NCBI GenBank assembly: GCA_014845975.1
Contig: RKAN01000086.1
Span: 1-9,500, forward strand
Reading direction: 5' to 3'
From: a bacterium
GTDB lineage: Bacteria; Bacillota_I; Bacilli_A; RF39; UBA660
DNA: 9,500 bases
Both the position numbers and the translations under genes were made by a program. Under the pieces are notes generated by a model that had not been told where the DNA came from, made no database searches, and saw only the letters and a list, made by a program, of their open reading frames with translations. Each line of letters begins with the position of its first letter. Positions within the stretch are counted from its first letter, which is position 1. Positions 1 to 6,470 of the stretch are shown one piece after another.

Positions 1-33
1 TATTTTTTTAATTTCTATTTTTTTCTTATATTC

Positions 34-60
34 ACCTATCCTACCAATTTTCATATAGTA
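34..60 (+). promoter_or_regulatory. sigma-K-like promoter of spoVIF
   Basis: AC at 34-35, a 16-base spacer, then CATATAGTA at 52-60. This fits the AC-N16/17-CATAnnnTA pattern known for sigma-K, the late mother-cell sigma factor. Bacillus subtilis spoVIF is a sigma-K gene, so the match agrees with the gene behind it. The -10 ends only 4 bases before AGGAGG (65-70), so the transcript would start at or inside the ribosome binding site. The match is by eye and no start site is known. Confidence 0.55.
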
Positions 61-76
61 TTTTAGGAGGTTCAAT

Positions 77-322
77 ATGGGAAATTTTTCAGATAGTTTT
101 TTTAATAAAATCGAAAAGAAAACAAATGTTGGAAAGGACACTATTTTGAAGCTAGCAAAAAAGCTTCAAGAGAATGATTTAAAAAATGAAGATACTCTAA
201 GAGAAGTAATTCAAGAGTTAGGAAGTTTAACTGGAAGAGAAGTATCAAAAGAAAAAGAAAATAAAATTATTGAAGCTGTTCAAAATGATAAAGTTCCAAA
301 AGATTTAGATAAATTTATTTAA
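77..322 (+). CDS. spoVIF: Stage VI sporulation protein F (SpoVIF)
   Basis: This 81-residue protein is recognised as SpoVIF (YjcC in B. subtilis), a small soluble mother-cell protein needed for late spore coat assembly and resistance. The family signature is the N-terminal FFNKIEKKTNVGKDTILKLA segment (residues 8-27). It is followed by a charged helical region and a VIQELGSLTGREVS segment that matches the known protein in position. There is no signal peptide or membrane segment, and the length is near the family norm of about 80-90. The ATG start sits 6 bases after a perfect AGGAGG. A sigma-K-like promoter lies directly upstream. No terminator separates it from spoIVA, 59 bases downstream on the same strand, so some late read-through into spoIVA is likely. 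The family assignment is by recognition of the sequence. Confidence 0.85.
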   Translation: MGNFSDSFFNKIEKKTNVGKDTILKLAKKLQENDLKNEDTLREVIQELGSLTGREVSKEKENKIIEAVQNDKVPKDLDKFI

Positions 323-327
323 TTGAC

Positions 328-354
328 ATATTTAATTTCTATTTTTCATATGGT
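328..354 (+). promoter_or_regulatory. sigma-E-like promoter of spoIVA
   Basis: ATATT at 328-332, a 14-base spacer and CATATGGT at 347-354 resemble the sigma-E pattern (ATATT, 14 or so bases, CATAcAnT). The CATA core and final T match; the CA in the middle does not. The predicted start near 361 gives a leader of about 20 bases to the ATG at 382. spoIVA is a classic sigma-E gene in B. subtilis, which supports the reading. Confidence 0.5.
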
Positions 355-381
355 TAAACAGATATAGAAAGTAGGGATTAA

Positions 382-1857
382 ATGGATAAGATTGAGATTA
401 TCAAAAGTATTACAGAACGAACTGGCGGAGATTTATATTTGGGAGTTGTTGGTGCAGTAAGAACTGGGAAATCAACTTTTATAAAAAAAGTAATTGAAAC
501 TTTAGTAGTTCCTAATATAGAAGATGAATATGAGAAGAAAAGGACCTTAGATGAAATTCCACAAAGTGCACAAGGAAGAACAATTATGACAACAGAACCA
601 AAATTTGTTCCTAGTAATGCCGCTGAAATTAAAATTGATGAATTTACTACGAAGATTCGCTTAGTGGATTGTGTTGGATATGTCGTAAATGACGCCAAAG
701 GATATGAGGATGAGAACGGCCCTAGAATGGTAAAATGTCCATGGTATGATGAAGAAATTCCTTTTGTGGAAGCAGCAGAGATCGGAACTGAAAAGGTCAT
801 TCGAGATCATGCTTCTATTGGAATTGTTGTTACAACAGATGGTTCTTTTGGAGAAATCAGTAGAAGTAATTATATTGAGGCAGAAGAACGAGTTGTAAAT
901 GAATTAAAAGAAATTGGAAAACCATTTATTGTTGTATTAAACTCCAGTCATCCTATGTTACCAGAAACAGAACGCTTAGCGGAAAAGATGAAAGAAAGTT
1001 ATGGGGTTCCTGTTTTACCAATTAGTGTAGAAAATATGTCTGAAAGAGACATTTATAGTATATTAAAAGAGGCATTATATGAATTTCCTGTTTTAGAAAT
1101 AAAAATCAATATGCCAGAATGGATTGCTTGTTTGAATCCAAATAATTGGCTTAAAAAACATTATATAGATAAAATTAAGAGTAGTGTTTTTGAAGTAGAC
1201 AAATTAAAAGATATTGAACAGATTACAAATCACTTTGCAGATTCAGAATATATTGAAAAATCATATATTTCAGAAGTTGATACCTCAACTGGTATTGTGA
1301 CTTTAAATTTAGATTCAAAGCCTGAGTTATATAATCAAGTATTAAAAGAAATCATTGATATTGATGTTAACAATAAGGCTGAATTATTAAAATTATTCCA
1401 AGATTACAGTGAGGCAAAACAAGAATATGACCAAATAAAAGGTGCTTTAAAAATGGTGAAACAGACGGGCTATGGAATTGCTTCTCCTACTCTATCTGAC
1501 ATGAAATTAGATACCCCAGAAATTATTAAACAAGGAAGTCGTTATGGTGTTAAATTAAAAGCTGTAGCTCCATCCATTCATATGATTCGTGTTGATGTTG
1601 AATCTACTTTTGAACCAATTATAGGTTCTGAAATTCAAAGTAAGGAATTAATTGATTATTTAATGAAAGATTATGATACAAACCCTTCAAATATTTGGAA
1701 AAGTGAAATTTTTGGTAGAAGTTTAGATGCTATCGTAAAAGAAGGTATTCAAGCAAAATTATCTTTAATGCCTGATAATGTTAGATTCAAATTATCACAA
1801 ACTTTAACAAAATTAGTCAATAAAGGTTCTGGAAATTTATTTGCTATTGTACTATAA
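382..1857 (+). CDS. spoIVA: Stage IV sporulation protein A, spore coat morphogenetic ATPase
   Basis: SpoIVA binds the forespore outer membrane with SpoVM, hydrolyses ATP and polymerises irreversibly into the basement layer on which the coat assembles. The protein is 491 residues, against 492 in B. subtilis, and is close to it throughout. The Walker A motif GAVRTGKS is at residues 24-31, with K30 at the same number as the studied B. subtilis lysine. The sensor-threonine segment IMTTEPKF starts at 68, and the catalytic aspartate lies in LVDCVGY (D96). The KGYEDENGPRM block follows, then the middle domain and the C-terminal domain (KMVKQTGYGIA, RQ/KQGSR, VAPSIHMI, GRSLDAIV, KLSLMP), ending in GSGNLFAIVL. 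It is a TRAFAC-type fold that uses ATP rather than GTP. The start follows an AGGGAT-type site. No SpoVM-like 26-residue partner is visible nearby. The identification is certain at family level. Confidence 0.97.
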   Translation: MDKIEIIKSITERTGGDLYLGVVGAVRTGKSTFIKKVIETLVVPNIEDEYEKKRTLDEIPQSAQGRTIMTTEPKFVPSNAAEIKIDEFTTKIRLVDCVGYVVNDAKGYEDENGPRMVKCPWYDEEIPFVEAAEIGTEKVIRDHASIGIVVTTDGSFGEISRSNYIEAEERVVNELKEIGKPFIVVLNSSHPMLPETERLAEKMKESYGVPVLPISVENMSERDIYSILKEALYEFPVLEIKINMPEWIACLNPNNWLKKHYIDKIKSSVFEVDKLKDIEQITNHFADSEYIEKSYISEVDTSTGIVTLNLDSKPELYNQVLKEIIDIDVNNKAELLKLFQDYSEAKQEYDQIKGALKMVKQTGYGIASPTLSDMKLDTPEIIKQGSRYGVKLKAVAPSIHMIRVDVESTFEPIIGSEIQSKELIDYLMKDYDTNPSNIWKSEIFGRSLDAIVKEGIQAKLSLMPDNVRFKLSQTLTKLVNKGSGNLFAIVL

Positions 1858-1880
1858 AAAAAATCCTCATAGGATTTTTT
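1858..1880. terminator. Bidirectional terminator between spoIVA and the tail-anchored protein gene
   Basis: AAAAAATCCT (1858-1867) pairs with AGGATTTTTT (1871-1880) around a CAT loop. Read on either strand, the hairpin ends in a T run, so it can stop both convergent transcripts. It begins immediately after the spoIVA stop codon and overlaps the stop codon of the leftward gene (1879-1881). Confidence 0.8.
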
Positions 1881-2268
1881 ATTTGCACATCATTAACAAA
1901 ATTGTAGTTGAAATTCCTCCAACAAATCCAGTTACTAAAGCCATTACTAAAGCATCTACATACCCCGCTTTTTTTTGATTTTTTAAAACATATTGTTTAG
2001 AAGATATATTTTCTTCTTTTTTACTAGTTCCTGAGGCTACTTCTGTAGTGCTGACTTCTTCATGAAATCCATTCATTTCTCGATTGTTTTTGGCTGAAAG
2101 CATTCGATTTAATTCTTCTTTTAGTTCTGGATTCTCTTTTAACTCTTTTGTCATTTTTTCAAGAAATTTAACTTGATCTTCTCTCAATTTATAATTATTG
2201 TTCATTTCTTCTTCTCGAAGAATTAAAATATATCTTTTTAATTGATCCATCCTATTAGCATTTATCAT
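1879..2268 (-). CDS. Small tail-anchored membrane protein of unknown function
   Basis: I do not recognise this 129-residue protein. Residues 1-60 form a charged, probably helical or coiled-coil region (KLREDQVKFLEKMTKELKEN and following). A Ser/Thr/Glu-rich linker comes next (about 65-95). The C-terminus is basic (QKK) followed by one hydrophobic segment of about 22 residues (DALVMALVTGFVGGISTTIL), then MMCK. This is the layout of a tail-anchored protein with its N-terminal domain in the cytosol. The ATG at 2268 is chosen because GGTGAT stands 4 bases before it. An earlier in-frame ATG at 2286 falls inside the likely -10 element and has no binding site. It follows der in the same direction, separated by a terminator and a new promoter, and converges on spoIVA. 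Conservation of the neighbourhood would be needed to tie it to sporulation. Confidence 0.6.
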   Translation of the reverse strand: MINANRMDQLKRYILILREEEMNNNYKLREDQVKFLEKMTKELKENPELKEELNRMLSAKNNREMNGFHEEVSTTEVASGTSKKEENISSKQYVLKNQKKAGYVDALVMALVTGFVGGISTTILLMMCK

Positions 2269-2284
2269 AAGTATCACCATAGTC

Positions 2285-2293
2285 ATTATAGCA
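2285..2293 (-). promoter_or_regulatory. Extended -10 promoter element before the tail-anchored gene
   Basis: On the minus strand TGCTATAAT is a perfect extended -10 (TGnTATAAT). No convincing -35 stands in the T-rich stretch upstream, which is also the der terminator tail. Transcription would start about 7 bases on, almost at the GGTGAT ribosome binding site, giving a very short leader. Confidence 0.45.
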
Positions 2294-2304
2294 TTAAAAA
2301 AAAT

Positions 2305-2336
2305 AAAAAAAAAGATTTAAATGAAAAATCTTTTTT
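2305..2336 (-). terminator. Intrinsic terminator of der
   Basis: AAAAAAGATTT (2326-2336 read on the minus strand) pairs with AAATCTTTTTT (2308-2318) around a 7-base loop, and the T run continues to about 2305. The der stop codon (2335-2337) lies in the first arm. The stem is AT-rich but long, with 11 perfect pairs. Confidence 0.7.
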
Positions 2337-3651
2337 ATTCTTGTTCTCCTTTATTTTTAAATTGAATGACTATTGGTGTTCCCTCAAAGTTGAAAGCTTC
2401 TCTAATTTTATTTTCTAAGTATCGTTCATATGAAAAATGAACTAATCCTTTACTATTTACTTGAATTTTAAAAGTTGGAGGACAAGTAGATGTTTGATTT
2501 GAAAAATAAATTTTTAATCTTTTTCCTTTATAAGATGGAGGTAAATTCAATTGATAAGCATCCATAATAACATCATTTAACAAACTTGTTTTTATTTCAC
2601 GATGGCTATTTTCGTAAACTTTTAAAATTTCTGGCATTAAGGTATGAATTCGTTTTTTTGTTAAAGCAGATAAGAAAACTATAGGCGCAAAGGATAAAAA
2701 TGAAAATTCACTACTAATTAAAGTTTTCCATTTTTTCATTTCAGAATCTTTATTTTCTACAACATCCCATTTATTAACAACTAATACAACAGCTTTTCCT
2801 GCTTCTATCGCATATCCAGCAATATGTTTATCATGTTCAATAATTCCCTCTTCTGCATTAATCACAATCACACAAACATCAGAGCGATCAATTGCCTTCA
2901 TTGAACGAAGTAAACTATATTTTTCTATTTTTTCGTAGACTTTTCCCCTTTTACGCATACCAGCTGTATCAATTACAACCATATTTTGTCCATGGTATGT
3001 AAATGGGGTGTCAACAGAATCTCTCGTTGTTCCAGCAATATTAGAAACGATAGATCTTTCTTCATTTAAGATTGCATTTACTAAACTACTTTTTCCTACA
3101 TTTGGTCTTCCAATAATAGAAAATTTTATGACATTAGGATCGTATTCTTCTTCATATTCTTTGAAATCACTAGTCGCTAAAGAAAGTAAATCGTGAATTC
3201 CAATATTTTGTTCCCCACTAACCGTAATATAATGTTCAAATCCTAACTCGTAAAAATCGTATAAATGCTCTTTTGATTCTTTACTATCTACTTTATTAAT
3301 TGCTACAATGATTTTTTTATTAGAACGCATTAAAATGTTTTTTACTTCAATATCATTTGCAGTTAAACCTTCTTTTCCATCGACTACAAAAATAACGACA
3401 TCTGCCTCATTGATTGCCAATTCTGCTTGAACTTTAATTTCTTCATTAAATGCCATTGATTCAATATCGATTCCACCTGTATCAATTAAATAAAAATGGT
3501 GATTTAAAAATGTCGCATCTCCATAAATTCTATCTCTTGTAACACCAGGAGTATCTTCTATAATGGATATTTTCTTTCCAATAATTCTATTAAATATTGT
3601 TGATTTTCCTACATTTGGTCTTCCGACTAAAGCAATTGTTTGTTTTTTCAT
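2335..3651 (-). CDS. der: Ribosome assembly GTPase Der (EngA), double G domain
   Basis: Der/EngA is an essential GTPase for late assembly of the 50S ribosomal subunit. The 438 residues show its unique tandem G domains. Domain 1 has G1 GRPNVGKS at 10-17, G3 DTGG at 57-60, G4 NKVD at 119-122 and a SGE-type G5 near 145. Domain 2 has G1 GRPNVGKS at 181-188, G3 DTAG at 228-231, G4 NKWD at 293-296 and G5 SAL near 328. The C-terminal KH-like domain occupies about 355-435, with [13 protein letters not shown] and the conserved PPTF segment. Length is normal for the family. The ATG follows AAAGGGGTG. In B. subtilis the der gene also lies a few genes from spoIVA, so finding both in one window looks like old synteny. 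It probably has its own promoter and is separated by 39 bases from the 156-residue gene upstream. Confidence 0.97.
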   Translation of the reverse strand: MKKQTIALVGRPNVGKSTIFNRIIGKKISIIEDTPGVTRDRIYGDATFLNHHFYLIDTGGIDIESMAFNEEIKVQAELAINEADVVIFVVDGKEGLTANDIEVKNILMRSNKKIIVAINKVDSKESKEHLYDFYELGFEHYITVSGEQNIGIHDLLSLATSDFKEYEEEYDPNVIKFSIIGRPNVGKSSLVNAILNEERSIVSNIAGTTRDSVDTPFTYHGQNMVVIDTAGMRKRGKVYEKIEKYSLLRSMKAIDRSDVCVIVINAEEGIIEHDKHIAGYAIEAGKAVVLVVNKWDVVENKDSEMKKWKTLISSEFSFLSFAPIVFLSALTKKRIHTLMPEILKVYENSHREIKTSLLNDVIMDAYQLNLPPSYKGKRLKIYFSNQTSTCPPTFKIQVNSKGLVHFSYERYLENKIREAFNFEGTPIVIQFKNKGEQE

Positions 3652-3676
3652 GAGTTCACACCCCTTTAATAGTGAT

Positions 3677-3685
3677 ATTATAACA
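3677..3685 (-). promoter_or_regulatory. Extended -10 promoter element before der
   Basis: TGTTATAAT on the minus strand is a perfect extended -10 element lying between the upstream stop codon and the der binding site. The start would fall near 3670, leaving a leader of about 19 bases containing AAAGGGG. No good -35 hexamer is seen 16-18 bases upstream. Confidence 0.5.
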
Positions 3686-3690
3686 TAAAA

Positions 3691-4161
3691 TCAGGTATTT
3701 TGTTTGATTTTTTTTCCATATCTTAAAATATCATCTGGTTGATATATAATCTCACCCATTTCTGATAATTTTATTTTGGTATTGTCATCCTTTAAATTAG
3801 GTTCTACAAAAAATTTATGATTATAATAATATATATTTTTCATAATATTTTTTTCTAAAGCAAAAATATCTTTTACTTCATATAAAAAATTTTTTTCATG
3901 AAGTAAAATACGCATATCAATTTCGTTTTCAAAGTAATCTATATATTCGAAATCTTCCTTTTCAATTTCAATGACAGCTCCATAATTTTTATCTAAGTAA
4001 ATATCGATATTATATAATCCCGTAAAATACATATGATATCTCTTTAACTTTAAAAATAAGTTTCTAAAGTAATCTTCTAATTCATTATTATCCATAAAGT
4101 TAATATCTTCAATATCTGTTAAATAAACAATTATTTTTCCTTTTAAATTGATTATTTTCAT
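3691..4161 (-). CDS. Conserved-looking unknown protein between engB and der
   Basis: I do not recognise this protein of 156 residues. It is soluble, rich in Tyr, Phe, Ile, Asp, Glu and Asn, with no signal peptide, membrane segment or obvious catalytic motif. It starts with a predicted strand (MKIINLKGKIIVYL) followed by an acidic helix. Alternating strands (TGLYNIDIYLDKNYGAVIEI) and a C-terminal SEMGEIIYQPDDILRYGKKI segment suggest a small alpha/beta domain. The ATG at 4161 is preferred over an in-frame GTG at 4173: the GTG lies inside the AGGTGAG binding site (4169-4175) that serves the ATG. It sits between two ribosome-assembly GTPase genes, and its binding site is buried in the hairpin at the end of engB, suggesting coupled expression. 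A role linked to translation or ribosome assembly would only be guilt by association. It ends in TGA. Confidence 0.65.
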   Translation of the reverse strand: MKIINLKGKIIVYLTDIEDINFMDNNELEDYFRNLFLKLKRYHMYFTGLYNIDIYLDKNYGAVIEIEKEDFEYIDYFENEIDMRILLHEKNFLYEVKDIFALEKNIMKNIYYYNHKFFVEPNLKDDNTKIKLSEMGEIIYQPDDILRYGKKIKQNT

Positions 4162-4196
4162 AAAAAAACTCACCTAAGTTATTGTATGTGAGTTTT
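4162..4196 (-). promoter_or_regulatory. Hairpin combining engB terminator and ribosome binding site of the next gene
   Basis: On the minus strand AAAACTCAC (4196-4188) pairs with GTGAGTTTT (4173-4165) around a 14-base loop and runs into TTTTTTT ending at 4162. The engB stop codon (4197-4195) touches the first arm. The second arm and loop edge contain AGGTGAG (4175-4169), the only plausible Shine-Dalgarno for the ATG at 4161, which directly follows the T run. The element can act as terminator, as attenuator, or as a switch hiding the binding site until ribosomes finishing engB open the stem. Confidence 0.65.
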
Positions 4197-4776
4197 ATAT
4201 AATACGTTCTATTTTCTCATGAACTTCTGATTTTCCAGCTTTAGTTACGTTAGAGAAAACAACGAAATCATCTCCTACTACTAAATCAAGTTCATTCATT
4301 AATAAGTTTCTTTGAGCTTGATGTTTTGTAATTCCTACTTTATCTGATTTCGTAGCAACTATTGTAACTGGAATTTTGTAATATTTTAGAAAATTATACA
4401 TCATAATATCATCACTAGATGGTTTATGTCTAAAATCTACTAACATGAAAACTTGTTTTAAATTTTCACGATTTGTCAAATAATCTTCCATCATAAGACC
4501 AAATTTTTTCTTTTTTGCTTTTCCTAATTTAGCAAAACCATATCCCGGAGCATCTACTAAATAAAATGAATCATTTACTAAGTAGAAGTTTATTGTTTGA
4601 GTTTTTCCTGGATTAGAAGACGTTCTAGCATAGTTTTTACGATTAATTAATGTATTAATGAAACTACTTTTTCCTACATTAGAGCGTCCTACTAATAAAA
4701 ATTCAGGCTTATTATCGGTAGGATATTGACTACGTCTAACTGCACTAATCACTAAATCTACTTTATTTATTTTCAT
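4195..4776 (-). CDS. engB: Ribosome biogenesis GTPase EngB (YsxC/YihA)
   Basis: EngB (YsxC) is a small essential GTPase that binds the pre-50S particle during ribosome assembly. The 193 residues are the usual family length. G1 is GRSNVGKS at 30-37, preceded by KPEFLLV. The switch I segment is ARTSSNPGKTQTINFY (50-65). G3 is DAPGYGFA at 75-82, the diagnostic EngB form. G4 is TKSD at 142-145, and the G5 region is FSNVTKAG near 174. A basic run (KAKKKK) lies at 86-91, with a VDFRHKPS motif at 113-120. The start ATG is 3 bases after AAGGTGGT, and that binding site overlaps the stop codon of the pilin-like gene 9 bases upstream. The two genes are therefore an operon with likely translational coupling, driven by the sigma-A promoter at 5562-5590. 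Confidence 0.96.
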   Translation of the reverse strand: MKINKVDLVISAVRRSQYPTDNKPEFLLVGRSNVGKSSFINTLINRKNYARTSSNPGKTQTINFYLVNDSFYLVDAPGYGFAKLGKAKKKKFGLMMEDYLTNRENLKQVFMLVDFRHKPSSDDIMMYNFLKYYKIPVTIVATKSDKVGITKHQAQRNLLMNELDLVVGDDFVVFSNVTKAGKSEVHEKIERII

Positions 4777-4785
4777 ATGACCACC

Positions 4786-5538
4786 TTAACTATGACAATT
4801 CTCTTCTGTTCTATCAACAGTATGGAAGCCTCCACCACATGCTCCACTTGTAGGCATAGAATCACTCCATAAATAAATATCGCCATTACTATTACATTGA
4901 TAGCAAGAAAAACTTTTTTCTTTTTTTGGATTTAATGCACTACATTCTGTTTTAGATGTATTTTCTACAATAGTCCATCCAGATGGACAAGCACTATTAT
5001 TATAACTTGTTCCAGGATTTCCCTGATGCCAAATATAACGATTTGTATTATTTCCACTATTTATCTCACTACTACATTTGTAACAGTTATATTCCAATTC
5101 ATTTTCTTTTGTTCCTCCTCTTTTAGGACAAGCAATTTGATCACAGGCTTCTTCACCATTTAGAAAGCAAGAAACATATTTTAAACTAGAAGTTGCATCG
5201 TCACCAGCTAAACTAAAGACCAATTTAACAATTACAATCAATAAAAAGATAGAAACACCAGTAATTAGACTTCTAATAAAAGAACTATTTGTTTCTTTAA
5301 TTACTTTATCATCACCTGATGTCACTGCTCTAAAATAACGCACCATAGCCATAATTACAATAATAACAGGAACCATTATTTGAACTAAGATCACTAATTT
5401 AGATACAAAGTTTGGTATTCCAATTGGAATAGGAAGAGCATCATTTCCAAAATTCGCACACATTTCTTCCGCATGAATGGAATTCATTCCTAAAAACATA
5501 AAAAATCCTAAAAGTGTTATATATTTCATTTTTTTCAT
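4786..5538 (-). CDS. Secreted pilin-like (VirB2/TrbC-type topology) protein with duplicated Cys-rich ectodomain
   Basis: This 250-residue protein is not a family I can name. Residues 1-23 are a clear signal peptide (KKMK, hydrophobic core, cleavage after SIHA). Two membrane segments follow at about 45-66 and 88-111. They flank a short basic cytosolic loop with the RAVTSGDDKVIKE pattern typical of VirB2/TrbC-like and other small Gram-positive pilin-type proteins. The remaining 140 residues should be outside. They hold two tandem repeats: C152-x2-C155, tryptophan, C184, SGWTIV, C199; then C212-x2-C215, tryptophan, C234, GGFHTV, C248. The mature protein has 12 cysteines, an even number that fits disulfides. 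The ATG follows GTGGGGAT and a strong sigma-A promoter. It is the first gene of an operon with engB. No other secretion-system gene is visible, so the pilin relation is by topology only. Confidence 0.6.
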   Translation of the reverse strand: MKKMKYITLLGFFMFLGMNSIHAEEMCANFGNDALPIPIGIPNFVSKLVILVQIMVPVIIVIMAMVRYFRAVTSGDDKVIKETNSSFIRSLITGVSIFLLIVIVKLVFSLAGDDATSSLKYVSCFLNGEEACDQIACPKRGGTKENELEYNCYKCSSEINSGNNTNRYIWHQGNPGTSYNNSACPSGWTIVENTSKTECSALNPKKEKSFSCYQCNSNGDIYLWSDSMPTSGACGGGFHTVDRTEENCHS

Positions 5539-5561
5539 ATTTTATCCCCACTTACAACAAT

Positions 5562-5590
5562 ATTATATATGATAATTCATTTCTTTTCAA
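5562..5590 (-). promoter_or_regulatory. sigma-A promoter of the pilin-like gene / engB operon
   Basis: On the minus strand TTGAAA (5590-5585), a 17-base spacer and TATAAT (5567-5562) form a near-consensus vegetative promoter, the best in the window. The start would be near 5555, giving a leader of about 17 bases up to the ATG at 5538. The -35 lies 4 bases after the upstream permease gene. Confidence 0.7.
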
Positions 5591-5593
5591 GAT

Positions 5594-6427
5594 TTATAAT
5601 CCTAACAAGTTAACCAACATACCAACTATAACTCCAATAGAATATAAAAGTGTTATAATTTTGATGTTTTCTAATTTATCTTTGTTTACTTTAAATAATA
5701 CCAATAAAGCAACTCCACTTCCTGTTAAAAGTCCAGCCAAAGAAGACCCTAGTGTAATTGCCCCATTTAAATATAATTCCGTTAAAGCAACACTTGCGCC
5801 ACAATTAGGAATTAACCCAACTAAACTTGTAATAAATGGGCTGAAAAAATTATTTTTCATAAATAATTCTGAAAGCTTTTCTTCTCCTAAATAAAAGAAA
5901 CCTAAATTTAGTACAAATGTTACAATCATAATAAAAAATAAGATATTAAAAGTATGTTTGCAGGTTGACTTTAATATACTATGTTCACAATCGCAATGTT
6001 CTTCATGACAAAAATGATTAATTTCTTCTTGATCTTTTTTTCGAATGATGAGATCGATTAATATTCCCATGATAATTCCCGTTATAATTTTAATTAAAAT
6101 GATCATTAAAATGATTTTTATATCTACTTTTTCTGATATTAAAATAGGAAGCATTTCATCAGAAGTTGATAAATAAATAGAGATTAATGTTCCTAGTGTG
6201 ATTACCCTTGTAGCATATAAGTTAGTTGCTACTACAGAAAAACCACATTGTGGAAAAGCTCCGAGAAAAGAACCAATAATTGGTCCTAATTTTCCTGATT
6301 TTTCAATCATTTTTTTTAGCTTACTACTTGTTTTATGTTCAATATATTCTAAAAATAAAAATGTTAGAAAAAGAAATGGCAATAATTTTAAACTGTCTTT
6401 TAATGTATCAATTACAACTTCTAACAT
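5594..6427 (-). CDS. ArsP_2-type heavy-metal permease (putative manganese/arsenic efflux)
   Basis: The 277-residue polytopic membrane protein matches the family annotated as putative manganese transporter or arsenic efflux protein (Pfam ArsP_2). The fold is an internal duplication. FPQCGFSVVATNLY followed by ITLGTLIS (58-84) is repeated as IPNCGASVALTELY followed by ITLGSSLA (206-231). Each half begins with a Gln/Asn-Cys-Gly motif that probably lines the path. About eight hydrophobic segments are seen. Between the halves lies a metal-binding-looking cytosolic loop rich in His and Cys: H138, C140, H141, H144, C145, C147, H149, C156, H158. The start follows GAGGTG (6435-6440) and an extended -10 promoter. 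Substrate cannot be settled from sequence. There is no room for a yybP-ykoY manganese riboswitch in the 60-base leader region. No clear terminator follows. Confidence 0.8.
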   Translation of the reverse strand: MLEVVIDTLKDSLKLLPFLFLTFLFLEYIEHKTSSKLKKMIEKSGKLGPIIGSFLGAFPQCGFSVVATNLYATRVITLGTLISIYLSTSDEMLPILISEKVDIKIILMIILIKIITGIIMGILIDLIIRKKDQEEINHFCHEEHCDCEHSILKSTCKHTFNILFFIMIVTFVLNLGFFYLGEEKLSELFMKNNFFSPFITSLVGLIPNCGASVALTELYLNGAITLGSSLAGLLTGSGVALLVLFKVNKDKLENIKIITLLYSIGVIVGMLVNLLGL

Positions 6428-6450
6428 AATTTTTCACCTCAATTGAATTC

Positions 6451-6459
6451 ATTATATCA
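6451..6459 (-). promoter_or_regulatory. Extended -10 promoter element before the permease
   Basis: TGATATAAT on the minus strand is a perfect extended -10 element. It is followed about 10 bases on by GAGGTG and the ATG at 6427, so the leader is only about 17 bases. The -35 region is weak. Confidence 0.5.
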
Positions 6460-6470
6460 TAACTTTACAA

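Noticed and set aside
378..800. 140-codon open frame antisense to the start of spoIVA
   Set aside because: It lies wholly opposite a highly conserved gene, its product is a low-complexity Ser/Ile mix, and no ribosome binding site or promoter is seen.
3694..3720. Hairpin AAAATCA/TGATTTT as a terminator after the 156-residue gene
   Set aside because: Only 7 AT-rich pairs, an 11-base loop and no T run after it. The der promoter element follows instead.
4171..4173. GTG start for the 156-residue protein
   Set aside because: It lies within AGGTGAG, which is the ribosome binding site of the better-placed ATG at 4161.
5514..5894. 126-codon plus-strand open frame across the permease end and pilin-like start
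   Set aside because: It is antisense to the permease and to the sigma-A promoter region. Composition looks like a reverse complement of membrane-protein codons, and there is no family signature.
6198..6446. 82-codon plus-strand frame opposite the permease start
   Set aside because: It mirrors the permease coding sequence and has no ribosome binding site.
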